Under the pieces are notes generated by a model. The model did no database searches. It worked only from the letters and a program-made list of their open reading frames with translations, and was not told where the DNA came from. A stretch of 60,145 bases of DNA from JBHOQX01 sp042408595 (lineage in GTDB: Bacteria > Chloroflexota > Chloroflexia > Chloroflexales > Roseiflexaceae): the NCBI GenBank assembly GCA_042408595.1, contig JBHOQX010000013.1:1-60145 (forward strand), in the 5' to 3' direction. Of this stretch, positions 1-7,792 are shown one piece after another. How positions within the stretch are numbered: position 1 is the stretch's first letter; every line of letters starts with the position of its first letter. The position numbers were made by a program, and so were the translations under genes.

Positions 1-676
1 TGATAGCGGCCTCCGGTGCCACCTGACAGACCACCTCCGCGCCACGAACGATCCACTCGTCGGGAGACGCTTGCCCGGAGACGAGGCGCTCGCCGAGCCC
101 GCGTACCGCGCTGACGACCATCTCCTCACGGTTGCCGGTGAGTGGGTTCGTGGTGAAGGCGACCCCGGCCGCGTCGGCCTGAATCAGCCGCTGCACCAGC
201 ACGGCCATGTTTGCCTCGGCCTGGTGCTGCCCGGCGCGGTAGGCAGCGGCCCGCAGCCCCTGCAGCGCGGTGACCGCCGCCATCGGCACGGCCGCCGCCT
301 GCCCGAAGCTGAGGCTGGCTGGCTTCGGCGCGAGCGCCTCCTCGCGGGCACAGACGTGCTCGGCGAACGCGCCGAGGCCGCAGGCGGAGAGGTCGCCATG
401 CACCGCGTCGCCCGGCTGAAATTGTGTCACGCCGCTCCCGACGGCGACCACTCGCCCGGCGATGTCGGCGCCGAGGATCGGGCGCTTCGGCCGGCGCAGC
501 CCCGACGAGAGGCGTGCGACCCACGGCTCGCCGCGCAGCAGGTAGAGGTCGGCCTGATTGAGCGACGCGGCGTGGACCTGCACCAGCACCTCGCCGGCTC
601 CTGGTGCAGGAGTGGGCACGGTCGTAACCTGGAGTACGTCGGGTGCCCCGTACGCTCGATAGGTCATTGCTTGCAC
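1..676 (-). CDS. Chimeric ORF: quinone-oxidoreductase N-terminus fused to PEP-synthase fragment (partial)
   Basis: The frame is open from a GTG at 676 (GAGGAG Shine-Dalgarno 9 bases upstream; an in-frame ATG lies at 667) and runs off the left edge. Residues 4 to about 140 read like a zinc-type medium-chain dehydrogenase/quinone oxidoreductase: the opening AMTYRAYGAPDVLQ, then LNQADLYLLRG, LGADIAGRVVAVGSGV and AAVPMAAVTALQGLR. Just there, about 240-265, the sequence changes to the PEP synthase/PPDK ATP-binding domain: AYRAGQ, MAVLVQRLIQADAAGVAFTT, NPLTG, GLGERLVSG, with no stop or frameshift. Neither half is complete: the oxidoreductase has no NADPH-binding Rossmann domain and the PEP-synthase part has no beginning. 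I read it as a deletion fusion of two genes, or an assembly join; a working bifunctional enzyme is unlikely. Last gene of a run of minus-strand genes, 24 bases after the DUF6326 gene. Confidence 0.75.
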   Translation of the reverse strand, partial: MQAMTYRAYGAPDVLQVTTVPTPAPGAGEVLVQVHAASLNQADLYLLRGEPWVARLSSGLRRPKRPILGADIAGRVVAVGSGVTQFQPGDAVHGDLSACGLGAFAEHVCAREEALAPKPASLSFGQAAAVPMAAVTALQGLRAAAYRAGQHQAEANMAVLVQRLIQADAAGVAFTTNPLTGNREEMVVSAVRGLGERLVSGQASPDEWIVRGAEVVCQVAPEAAI

Positions 677-700
677 TGGTGATCGCTCCTCGCCATATGC

Positions 701-1195
701 CTACCGTCCCATCTCGATCTGCGGTCGGCGGGGTGCTGCGTGCTCTGTCATCGACGAGGAGGCCGCGCGGGGCCAGGTCCAGGCGGCGCGCACGATGAAC
801 GCCAGGAGCAGAACCTCGAGTCCGATGGAGATGCCGTAAAAGGCGGCCCACTCCCAGGTCGCCCCTGCCGCGTTGAACATCGAGTAGGGGATAAGCATCG
901 ATGCAGCGACGAGGTTTGTGGCGCGGTTCACCCGGGCGGGCAGCGTCATGGAGAGCCACACCATCATGGCCGGGATCGACACGGACACGAGGAAAATAGT
1001 CAACAACGTCGAACTGATGTCGAACTTCCAGATGTGGCCAACCAGGATGCCGTCGACGACGCCGGGCTTGTAGAAGTTGAGGATGTCGACGTAGATGTAG
1101 AGGAACATGAAGCTAGTCCATGTTGCTGCGAGCTTCGCCTGGACCGGAACCTGCCGGTTCTCCAGGGTGGTCTTCGGGTTTTTGATCGAATTCAT
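701..1195 (-). CDS. DUF6326 family four-helix membrane protein
   Basis: 164 residues with four predicted membrane helices: WTSFMFLYIYVDILNFY, the segment after SSTLLTIFLVSV, NLVAASMLIPYSMF and YGISIGLEVLLLAFIV. The N-terminus (NPKTTLENRQVPVQAKLAATW) and the LPARVNRATNLVAA segment are what I recognise as DUF6326. The molecular function of that family is unknown to me. It lies in a tightly spaced minus-strand series (20 bases after the preceding gene) with other small membrane proteins downstream of a LuxR regulator, so co-transcription is likely. The C-terminal 25 residues are polar and poorly conserved. Confidence 0.75.
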   Translation of the reverse strand: MNSIKNPKTTLENRQVPVQAKLAATWTSFMFLYIYVDILNFYKPGVVDGILVGHIWKFDISSTLLTIFLVSVSIPAMMVWLSMTLPARVNRATNLVAASMLIPYSMFNAAGATWEWAAFYGISIGLEVLLLAFIVRAAWTWPRAASSSMTEHAAPRRPQIEMGR

Positions 1196-1215
1196 TATTA
1201 GTCCTTATCTATCGT

Positions 1216-1416
1216 TTAGCGTTGCAGCGGCGTAATTGGATAGCCGAAAATGGACTGCCCGCCGTTGTGCTCCCAGTAGGCGCGGATTGGCCCTGTGACG
1301 CATTGCCCGGTTTCGGGGAAGCAGCGCTCTGTAGGCTGAGCGCTGGCCGTACCACCGAAGCAGACGACAAGGGTCAGCAACACGGCCAGCATCAGGGCTT
1401 TGCGGTGAAACAGCAT
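1216..1416 (-). CDS. Small secreted protein with a single LGFP-like repeat
   Basis: 66 residues if the ATG at 1416 is used; the frame extends further upstream but that part is not protein-like and would overlap the preceding gene. Residues 1-26 are a signal peptide (MLFHRKAL, hydrophobic core, cleavage near TASA-QP). The mature part is one repeat of the type FPETG..V.GPI..YWE.NGG...FGYPITP, resembling the LGFP-like repeats often found in secreted Chloroflexota and actinobacterial proteins, usually in several copies. Only one is present, so it may be a truncated remnant of a longer surface protein. It starts 11 bases after the upstream membrane-protein gene. Confidence 0.55.
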   Translation of the reverse strand: MLFHRKALMLAVLLTLVVCFGGTASAQPTERCFPETGQCVTGPIRAYWEHNGGQSIFGYPITPLQR

Positions 1417-1427
1417 GCTCCTATCCT

Positions 1428-2141
1428 CTAACCAAATAGGAGCGTCAACGTTATCGGTGCGAACGACGCTTGCGTGTTTGCCAGAGCCATAAGCATCAGC
1501 AACAGGGTTATAGGAACGGCCAGCCCACCCGCGATGATGAGCGCTTTTTCTTCCAGGCTCCACGCAGCCTCACTCGCCCGCAAGAAGATCAGTCTCCGCC
1601 ACAGGTGCGCGGTGAAACCAGCAAGCACCATGAACAAGAGGCTGCAGATGATCGCTTTGGGACGCTGCCAGGCAAGCCGATTATGCACCCCGTCTTCCAG
1701 CAGCGACGGCATGGAGGTACTGCCCGACTGCACCCATATCGCGACTGCCTGGTGAAGTGCTGCCTTGTGCGTCCCTGCTTGTGGCGTGCCGAGGTCGGGA
1801 ATAGACTGGGCAAAGCCGGCTTGAGGATGGACGACGTTGCTTATGTTTGCCACCACAATCAACAGCATCCCGAGCGTGACGAGCGTGCTTAGCAGCCCAA
1901 AACTCAGATACACCTTGCGCTCAAATGTCCAGGTGTGCTTTTCAGCGTTTTGCGCTCGCTTCATCCGTCGCCAAAAGAACACGTTGAGCACGGTGAGCAG
2001 AAGCGCAACCATGCCGCCCTCGATAACGAGCACCGCATGATACACGGTGTAATCGTGCAACAGGGTGGTATACGCAGGGTTGGAACCTGAGCCGGATTGG
2101 ATCAAGCTAGAAAGCGTACTCTGCAGGTCGTCGCTATTCAC
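1428..2141 (-). CDS. Hypothetical four- to five-helix membrane protein
   Basis: I chose the GTG at 2141 because AAGGAGG sits 6 bases upstream; the longer frame from 2195 would bury that site. The 237-residue product has hydrophobic segments near AVLVIEGGMVALLLTVLNVFF, GLLSTLVTLGMLLIVVANI, ICSLLFMVLAGFTAHLW and a C-terminal pair (AGGLAVPITLLLMLMAL, then ITLTLLF). Basic RRMKRAQ follows the first helix, suggesting a cytoplasmic loop. I recognise no family or catalytic motif. It belongs to the minus-strand membrane-protein series below the LuxR regulator. GC is somewhat lower than in the neighbouring genes. Confidence 0.55.
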   Translation of the reverse strand: MNSDDLQSTLSSLIQSGSGSNPAYTTLLHDYTVYHAVLVIEGGMVALLLTVLNVFFWRRMKRAQNAEKHTWTFERKVYLSFGLLSTLVTLGMLLIVVANISNVVHPQAGFAQSIPDLGTPQAGTHKAALHQAVAIWVQSGSTSMPSLLEDGVHNRLAWQRPKAIICSLLFMVLAGFTAHLWRRLIFLRASEAAWSLEEKALIIAGGLAVPITLLLMLMALANTQASFAPITLTLLFG

Positions 2142-2239
2142 AGGAAGCCTCCTTGGAAGGATTGCGAGAAGGAACAGCTGTTCGAGTGAGCACATGGGGT
2201 GCTCCTTTCTTTCACTTCAACGACTACCATAGAGCGACA

Positions 2240-2938
2240 TCAGCCCTGCCCACGGATGAGCCGTATGCCGGTGCCAATGAGCCAGACGAGCCACATAGCC
2301 AAGCCCAGAACCCCGACGAACACCAGCGGCGAGCCATCCGCGATGGCGAGGTTTCCGGCCCCGGCCAAGATGAGCAAGCTGCCGCTCGCCACGCCGAGCA
2401 ACCGCTGCCATGGCCGTGTTAAACCGCTGGCGTGGGTGGCCAACGCCGCTCCGATGAAGGTTGCGCCGAGCGCGGGCAGCGCGAGCGCGAAGACTGCAGC
2501 GTGGAGCCGCCAGATCAGCGCGAAGGTGGGAGTCGGCGCGGCCAGGCCATCCGCGGCGAGCACGACCGCGATGTGCGTGGCAATGACGAGGGCGAATAAC
2601 GGCGCGAGCGTGGCTCCGGCCGCCACCGCGAGCCGCGACCAGTCCGCCCCCGCGCCGCCACGGCGCTGCACGAGCCCGTGCAGCGCCGTGACGAACAACA
2701 GGAGCAGCGGCAGGTTCACGGCCTCCAGACCCGCGGCGACGGTCACGGCGCCCCGGTTCGCGGCGTGGTAGGCGAGGACCACACCAAGAGGATCGCCGTA
2801 GGCGGGCGCTCCAGAGCCCGCAAACACCGCGTTCTGAACGACCACCGACGCGGCTAAGGCGATCCCGGCGCCGCCGACGATTCGCGTCGTGGACACGCGG
2901 TTCTCCGCAGCCACTACTGGTGTCGCTGCTGCGCTCAT
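2240..2938 (-). CDS. Hypothetical multi-pass membrane protein
   Basis: The ATG at 2938 is favoured by GGAGGA 6 bases upstream; an alternative ATGATG about 70 bases further upstream also has a purine-rich site, so the start is uncertain. The 232-residue product has about six hydrophobic segments (IVGGAGIALAASVVV, LEAVNLPLLLLFVTAL, LAVAAGATLAPLFALVIA, a helix before GATFIGAALATH, LLGVASGSLLILAGA, VFVGVLGLAMWLVWLIG). It looks like a small integral membrane protein without recognisable transporter or enzyme signature. The position within the minus-strand run suggests a shared function with genes at 701-2141, probably under the LuxR regulator at 3621. Confidence 0.55.
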   Translation of the reverse strand: MSAAATPVVAAENRVSTTRIVGGAGIALAASVVVQNAVFAGSGAPAYGDPLGVVLAYHAANRGAVTVAAGLEAVNLPLLLLFVTALHGLVQRRGGAGADWSRLAVAAGATLAPLFALVIATHIAVVLAADGLAAPTPTFALIWRLHAAVFALALPALGATFIGAALATHASGLTRPWQRLLGVASGSLLILAGAGNLAIADGSPLVFVGVLGLAMWLVWLIGTGIRLIRGQG

Positions 2939-3093
2939 TCGAGTTCCTCCGATCGCTGAACTGGTGTTTGTATGTACCTGCTCCACTTGCCGTACATCGT
3001 TCATCATGTATCTCCCCTTTACTTGAAGAATCGAACTCGTCGAGGGCAGGCCGGTTTCAGCTACGCGCCGGGTCGGTCGCCTGCAGCTGCCGC

Positions 3094-3351
3094 TCACCCG
3101 TCCAGCTCTCCCGGCTCGCTTGAGCGCAGTGTGAGCAGCGTCAGGCCGAGATCGCGCACTTTGCGCAGCAGCCCGTGCAAGGCTGCTTGATCGGCCACCG
3201 TGCCGGTGATGAGCGTTGCGCCGGTGGCGTCCTGGGTGATCGTCATCCCGTCGAACCAGGCGCGCCAGTCCGCGCTTAGCTGGCCCTTCACCTTGATCTG
3301 GTAAACAGCCGGCTCGCCACGGGTTGCCTTGGGAGGTTGGTACTGCTCCAT
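3094..3351 (-). CDS. Small conserved protein, LuxR-associated
   Basis: 85 residues, soluble. The core YQIKVKGQLSADWRAWFDGM followed by LITGTVADQAALHGLLRKVRDLGLTLL is a pattern I associate with small uncharacterised proteins found next to MalT-like LuxR regulators in Actinobacteria and Chloroflexota; an antisigma- or sensor-like role has not been shown to my knowledge. First gene of the membrane-protein series, 155 bases before the gene at 2938. A 16-bp perfect palindrome (3475-3490) about 125 bases upstream of its start is a candidate operator. Confidence 0.65.
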   Translation of the reverse strand: MEQYQPPKATRGEPAVYQIKVKGQLSADWRAWFDGMTITQDATGATLITGTVADQAALHGLLRKVRDLGLTLLTLRSSEPGELDG

Positions 3352-3474
3352 ACTCGCACTCCTACGCGGCAGGTTCCCGCATGGTGCGGGGCCAGCATCC
3401 GATGATGCTCAACGCTCCATCGCAGCCCACGCGCTCGAACAGTTCCACGATAGCACCCGACGGCACGCATGGCG

Positions 3475-3490
3475 TACCACCGCGGTGGTA
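3475..3490. promoter_or_regulatory. Candidate operator: 16-bp perfect palindrome
   Basis: TACCACCGCGGTGGTA reads identically on both strands. It lies in the 270-base spacer between the LuxR gene (ends 3621) and the small gene starting at 3351, where a promoter for the membrane-protein series is expected. Size and perfect symmetry fit a dimeric HTH regulator; the LuxR protein encoded next door is the obvious candidate. Binding is inferred only from position and symmetry. Confidence 0.45.
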
Positions 3491-3620
3491 TTTGAGGGGG
3501 TATGTATGCACAACGCGCTATGGCTGAGTACAAGGGGCAACGGCGCGCTGCACCGTGGGGCTCACGGCGCTACGGCTCGTTCACGCGTGTCGAGCGGGGT
3601 AGAGCGGGAGGCCAGGCGCG

Positions 3621-6371
3621 TTACGATCGCTCCAGGAAGCAGAGCTCCCGGCCCCTGGCAACGGCCTGCGTGCGGCTCACAACCCCAAGCTTGCTGTAGA
3701 TGTTGCGCGTATGCACCTTGACCGTCTGTGGCGAGAGGTGCAGCCGTGCGGCAAGCTCCTGGTTGCTGAGCCCCTCGGCGATCAGGTGCAGCACCTCGCG
3801 CTCACGTGCGGTGAGCGGCTCCACCGCAGGGTGGAGGGCGAGGGATGCGGGATGCGCTGTCAGCTGGGTCGCGAAGGCCGCCTGTACGCGCTGAAGGTAC
3901 GTCTGCATCCCTCCGCCTGCTTCCCGCTCCCGTTCCAGCAGCCGTGCCAGCGGTGCGCCCTCGTCTGCAAGCAGCCGGACGTACCCCTCCGGCTCGGCCA
4001 GTGCCAGCGCACGTTGCAGCGGGATGCGTGCTTGCCCACTGTCGCCCAGCGCCTCGTGGGCGAGGCTCTGCAGCAGCAGGATCTCGATCTGGCTGCCGAT
4101 CCTGCCGCCAGCCTCCGCTGCCGCAAGCAGTCGCGTGAGGAGATCGAGCGCGTCGTGTTGATCGCTGGCGACGTGCTCGTGGCGATAGCGGGCTATCAGC
4201 ACGCGCGCGAGGGTCATATGCTCGAACTCACGCCGGTAGCTCAGGGCATCCGTGGCGGTGACGCCGCATGCCGCGACCCATGCCGTTGCAGCGAGGAGAT
4301 TGCCCTGCCGCAGGTACACCCGCGCCTTGAGCGCCGCGACGGGGCGCAGGTCAGGGACGGGGTTGGGGAGATAGCGCCGCTCAGCCGCATCCAGTAGATC
4401 GAGGGCGGCCTCCCAGTTGCCGGACGACTCTTCGATCCGGGCCTGGGCAAGACGCCAGCGAAAGGGCCAGTCGATCAAGGCGGCCTGCTCGCCCTGCTCC
4501 TTGCTGGTGCGCAGGTGCAACGTGGCGGCCTGGGCATCGCCCTGCTCGTGGGCAATCACGGCCAGACCCAGGTGCAGGTGTGGGGCCGCCATCCTGAGGG
4601 CTTCGTGATCGGCCGGTACCAGGTTGAGGAACTGCCGGTAGAGGCGGGCCGCCTCGCGCAGCTGGCCCTGGGCAAGCCGAATCTCCGCCAGGTAGAAGCC
4701 ACTGGCCAGGGCGAAGGCAAGGTTGCCGGTCGCGCGCGTGTGCTCGACCCACGCGGCGAAGGCGCTGTAGGCCGCCTCAAGGGCGCCGCTCGCCCACTGG
4801 CTTACCCCCAGCAGCACAGCCGCCTGGGCGTGCAGCAGCGGTTCCGTCTCAGCGCTAAGGTCCTGCGCGGTGGCGGCATACTGCTGGGCTGCGACGAAAT
4901 CGCCGCGGCTCTGAGCCAGGTAGGCGCGGGCGGCAGCAATCTGCGCCGGCAAGCCGGGCAGCAGCTCGCTGGCGACCACCACCATCGAGGCCATCTCGTC
5001 GTGCGACGCAGACTCCGCGCTGTCCGCAGCCGACAACCAGCGCTCGGCGTGGCGCAACCATGCCTCGCTGGCCTCGGTCTGGCCGGTATCCATCAGCGCC
5101 CAGGCGTACTGGGTGCACAGCACCGGCCTGACGCGCAGCACCTCCTCCGAGAGCTGGCCTACCCAGCGGCACCATGCGGCCGCCTGAAAGCTGCTGTCCA
5201 TTTGCGCCCAGGCGCGCTCGGCCAGCGCGGCGACCCGAGCGGGGTCGGCGGCCGCAGCGGCGTGGTGCAGCGCCTCAAGCATCAGCCCCTGGGCCTCATA
5301 CCAGCCACTTGCCCGCAGGTGGAGCGTGGCGATCGCACCCGCGTCCATGGCCGCCTCCTGCGGGAGGCGCTGCCGCAGCAGTTCGCCAAACAGATGGTGG
5401 TAGCGATACCAGCAGCGCTGGTCGTCCAGTGGAACGAGGAACAGATTGGCGCGTTCGACGGCTTCAAGGGTCGCCTGCCCGGTGCCGATGGGCATGGCGA
5501 GGACCGCGTCACACAGCGGGCCACAGAGCCGGTCAAGCACTGACGTGCGTAGCAGGAACTGCTGGAGCGGCGTGGGCTGCTGTTGGAGCACGTCTTCGAG
5601 CAGATAGTCGAGCACAAAGCGCTGGCTGCCGGAGAAGGAGTGCACGAAGCCGGCTGCGTCCTGATGGCCTCGTAGGGAGAGCGCCGCCAGGTGGAGGCCG
5701 GCGGCCCAGCCTTCGGTGCGGCTTGCGAGGACAGCGACCACATCTGCTGACAGACTCAGACCTTCAGTCTGGCTGAGCAGCGCGTCCGCCTCGGTGTGGC
5801 TGAAGCGCAGGTCGGCGGCGCGCAGCTCAGTCAGCTGATCGCGGGCGCGCAGGCGGGCCAGGGGCAGCGGCGGATCCTCGCGGGTGGCGATCACCAGGTG
5901 GAGCTGGGGAGGCTGGTGAGCCAGCAACAGGCTGAGGGCCGCATCAACCGGCGCCGCATTGACCAGATGGTAGTCGTCGAGGACGAGCACGACCGGTTGC
6001 GCGAGCGTAGCGAGTGCGTTGATCAGGTCCGTCACCGCTGCGGCAGGCGTTGGCGCCTGTGGCGCAAGCAGCGCCGCCAGCAAGCCCGCCCCAAACTCCG
6101 GAACGACGGTTTGTAGCGCAGCGACAAGGTAGGCCAGGAAGCGTATGGGCTCGTGATCGCTCGCGTCGAGAGTCAGCCAGGCGACCGGGCGCGCACAACC
6201 GTCCAGCCACTGGCTGAGCAGCGTTGTCTTGCCAAAACTGGCCGGGGCGGCAATCAGGGTCAGGTTGCGGTACAGCCCGACATTAAGCCGTTCAATCAGG
6301 CGGGGCCGCAGCATCCCCTTCGGACGGGGCGGCGGTCGGTACCACTTTGTGGCAAGTAGCGGAGTGGGCAT
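3621..6371 (-). CDS. MalT-like LuxR family ATP-dependent transcriptional regulator (LAL type)
   Basis: 916 residues, the usual size for large ATP-binding LuxR regulators. A P-loop (APASFGKTT, residues 42-50) and a Walker B strand (VVLVLDDYHLV, about 127-137) form the N-terminal STAND NTPase; the middle is alpha-helical and TPR-like, rich in A-A-R and W-A motifs; the C-terminus carries the LuxR helix-turn-helix, from LTAREREVLHLIAEGLSNQE to LSPQTVKVHTRNIYSKLGV. Members of this family bind an inducer through the TPR region, oligomerise with ATP and activate transcription. It sits directly upstream of the minus-strand small-membrane-protein genes, which are the likely targets. A TATAGG just upstream of the start may be its -10 box, but the -35 is weak. 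Confidence 0.92.
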   Translation of the reverse strand: MPTPLLATKWYRPPPRPKGMLRPRLIERLNVGLYRNLTLIAAPASFGKTTLLSQWLDGCARPVAWLTLDASDHEPIRFLAYLVAALQTVVPEFGAGLLAALLAPQAPTPAAAVTDLINALATLAQPVVLVLDDYHLVNAAPVDAALSLLLAHQPPQLHLVIATREDPPLPLARLRARDQLTELRAADLRFSHTEADALLSQTEGLSLSADVVAVLASRTEGWAAGLHLAALSLRGHQDAAGFVHSFSGSQRFVLDYLLEDVLQQQPTPLQQFLLRTSVLDRLCGPLCDAVLAMPIGTGQATLEAVERANLFLVPLDDQRCWYRYHHLFGELLRQRLPQEAAMDAGAIATLHLRASGWYEAQGLMLEALHHAAAAADPARVAALAERAWAQMDSSFQAAAWCRWVGQLSEEVLRVRPVLCTQYAWALMDTGQTEASEAWLRHAERWLSAADSAESASHDEMASMVVVASELLPGLPAQIAAARAYLAQSRGDFVAAQQYAATAQDLSAETEPLLHAQAAVLLGVSQWASGALEAAYSAFAAWVEHTRATGNLAFALASGFYLAEIRLAQGQLREAARLYRQFLNLVPADHEALRMAAPHLHLGLAVIAHEQGDAQAATLHLRTSKEQGEQAALIDWPFRWRLAQARIEESSGNWEAALDLLDAAERRYLPNPVPDLRPVAALKARVYLRQGNLLAATAWVAACGVTATDALSYRREFEHMTLARVLIARYRHEHVASDQHDALDLLTRLLAAAEAGGRIGSQIEILLLQSLAHEALGDSGQARIPLQRALALAEPEGYVRLLADEGAPLARLLEREREAGGGMQTYLQRVQAAFATQLTAHPASLALHPAVEPLTAREREVLHLIAEGLSNQELAARLHLSPQTVKVHTRNIYSKLGVVSRTQAVARGRELCFLERS

Positions 6372-6677
6372 TGCTCCATCCTATAGTGTCAGGCCACGCT
6401 GTTTGGTCGCATAGAACAGGCCCCGCATTGAATCACGAATAATCTTCCCTTGGTGTAAAGCGTTTCTTGGTCGTTCTACCATGCCGAAGTATTCCGAGTA
6501 CCTTTATGCGGATGCGCCGTTTTTATGAAACCTACGCGCGGAATGAGAAACTCGCACCAATGGTACGAGAAAGATGTTCGGTGTAGACTCAACACAGCGC
6601 AAGGGAGAGACATGATAAGGAGGAAGCGAACAGGGAAAGCAGGCCGGGGGAAACAACCGAATATACCAGAACGTATG
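6372..6677. other. Gene-free spacer between LuxR gene and tRNA-Sec
   Basis: About 300 bases of lower GC than the surroundings. ORFs on either strand here are short and lack protein-like composition. It should hold the promoter of the LuxR gene. I see no repeat, riboswitch or convincing promoter pair. Confidence 0.5.
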
Positions 6678-6694
6678 TACTATCACTGATAGTA
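6678..6694 (-). terminator. Small hairpin abutting the tRNA-Sec 3' end
   Basis: TACTATC and GATAGTA form a perfect 7-bp stem around a 3-base loop, and the stem touches the encoded CCA of tRNA-Sec. There is no U-run afterwards, so this may be a processing or weak termination structure. Confidence 0.35.
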
Positions 6695-6791
6695 TGGCGA
6701 GAGCGCGTGGGAGTCGAACCCACCGGCGAAGCTCGTCACCCCGCCCACTGGTTTTGAAGACCAGGGCAGCCACCGGGCCACATCCGCTCTC
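6695..6791 (-). tRNA. selC: tRNA-Sec (anticodon TCA)
   Basis: On the minus strand the RNA has the selenocysteine layout. The acceptor GAGAGCGG pairs with GCGCTCTC (eighth pair is G-G). There is a 6-bp D stem (GTGGCC/GGCTGC) with the short CGGT loop, anticodon stem CTGGT/ACCAG around CTTCAAA (anticodon TCA, reads UGA), a long variable arm of about 24 bases, T arm GTGGG-TTCGACT-CCCAC, then G73 and an encoded CCA. Length is 97 bases, against about 95 in E. coli. It implies selenocysteine insertion in this organism. No selA, selB or selD is present in the window, and I found no gene with a convincing in-frame UGA. Confidence 0.93.
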
Positions 6792-6879
6792 GCCCGGGAT
6801 TTTAGCCGCTCGCCGCATGGCCTGTCAAGAGACAGGACGTACACGGCGGGAAGATGCGGATAACCGTGGCAACCCTGTC

Positions 6880-6955
6880 GAGGGAGAGCAGCGAGGGAGA
6901 GGGAGGGATGGGAGACTACCGCGATCTCCCATCGCTCCGCTCACCCTCCGAGCGC
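6880..6955. repeat. Heptamer-phased inverted array
   Basis: Ten consecutive 7-bp units can be read from 6880. The left units are purine-rich (GAGGGAG, ATGGGAG), the right ones pyrimidine-rich (TCCGCTC, ACCCTCC). At the centre ATGGGAGA and TCTCCCAT form a perfect 8-bp stem with a 9-base loop. It lies directly downstream of the minus-strand gene at 6960 and could also act as its terminator. Confidence 0.6.
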
Positions 6956-6959
6956 CGTG

Positions 6960-7205
6960 CTACGTGCGGAAGAACTCGATCACCGAGCCGCGCTCCTCTT
7001 CGCTCGGCATCAACTCCAGGAAAGTGATCCGGTTCCAGGGGTAGATCACGCTCTGCACGCCGGCGGTGAGGTAATGCACGTCCTTGCCGTCGCGTTTGCG
7101 CAGGTTCGAGACTTTCACGAACTGATCGCCCGGCTCCGGCTCACGGTCCAGATCGGCCACAATTGGGTCTTCGCCGGCGATATGCAGGATACAGGTCTTC
7201 GGCAT
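6960..7205 (-). CDS. Small conserved hypothetical protein
   Basis: 81 residues, acidic, no signal peptide or membrane helix. A well-placed GGGAGGA precedes the ATG. The sequence opens MPKTCILHIAGEDPIVADLD and contains the aromatic segment YPWNRITFLELMP. I do not recognise a family. It lies 21 bases downstream of the FHA gene and is probably the last gene of the minus-strand signalling operon. Confidence 0.6.
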   Translation of the reverse strand: MPKTCILHIAGEDPIVADLDREPEPGDQFVKVSNLRKRDGKDVHYLTAGVQSVIYPWNRITFLELMPSEEERGSVIEFFRT

Positions 7206-7226
7206 GGATGTCCTCCCGTTCTCTCC

Positions 7227-7679
7227 TCACTGGATCTCGATTCGGAGCCGCAACTCGCCGCAGCGCAACTCGTCGCCGTTGGCCAGCGCGGCGGGAACAT
7301 GCGGCGCAAGTCGCCGCCCGTTCAGATACGTCCCGTTCGCACTGCCGAGATCTTCCACCTGGTACACACCGCCGCGACAGTGAATCGCCGCGTGCCGCCG
7401 CGACACACCGGCGTCGAAGCCGCCGTCCGGGGCGAGGTCGAGCGCAGGTACGATCCCCCGCGACTCATCCCGCCGCCCGATCAGCAGCGGCTCCCCCTCG
7501 TCCACCGGCAAGCCGACACGCCGCCGGCTGACGAGGACGACCGCCGACAGGCTGGAGCGGCCGGCAACGGGCCGGGCGGGCGGCGAAGCGGCGAACACCA
7601 GATCCAGACTCGCGCCGCACTCCGCACAAAAGAGCGCGCCATTCAGTTGAGGGATGTTGCAATTCCCACAGACAAGCAT
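7227..7679 (-). CDS. Zinc-ribbon FHA domain protein
   Basis: 150 residues from the ATG at 7679; the longer frame from 7748 runs into a repeat array. Residues 4-21 contain two CxxC pairs (CGNCN and CAECG), a small zinc ribbon. The rest is a forkhead-associated domain with the diagnostic GRR, SRRHA and LGSANGTYLNG motifs, which bind phosphothreonine peptides. FHA proteins read out Ser/Thr kinase signalling, and a kinase (10219), a PP2C phosphatase (9154) and a vWA protein (7793) are the adjoining genes on the same strand, so it is the likely reader of that pathway. Confidence 0.88.
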   Translation of the reverse strand: MLVCGNCNIPQLNGALFCAECGASLDLVFAASPPARPVAGRSSLSAVVLVSRRRVGLPVDEGEPLLIGRRDESRGIVPALDLAPDGGFDAGVSRRHAAIHCRGGVYQVEDLGSANGTYLNGRRLAPHVPAALANGDELRCGELRLRIEIQ

Positions 7680-7719
7680 GGTTCGTCCCAAAGGGCCCGG
7701 AAATGGAGCGCGAAGGAAT

Positions 7720-7789
7720 GATACGTGACAAATGACCATGAAGAACAAAGAATGATCAACGACACATCACATCTTATCATCTTGTCACC
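7720..7789. repeat. Heptamer-phased inverted array
   Basis: Ten 7-bp units between the FHA and vWA genes. GTGACAAATGA (7725-7735) and TCATCTTGTCAC (7777-7788) are nearly perfect reverse complements, so the transcript can fold into a long stem. It is unusually AT-rich for this genome. Confidence 0.6.
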
Positions 7790-7792
7790 CGC

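Noticed and set aside
6372..6694. A selenoprotein gene or second small gene near tRNA-Sec
   Set aside because: All frames are short or closed by several stops, not by one UGA; no recognisable conserved sequence around any UGA.
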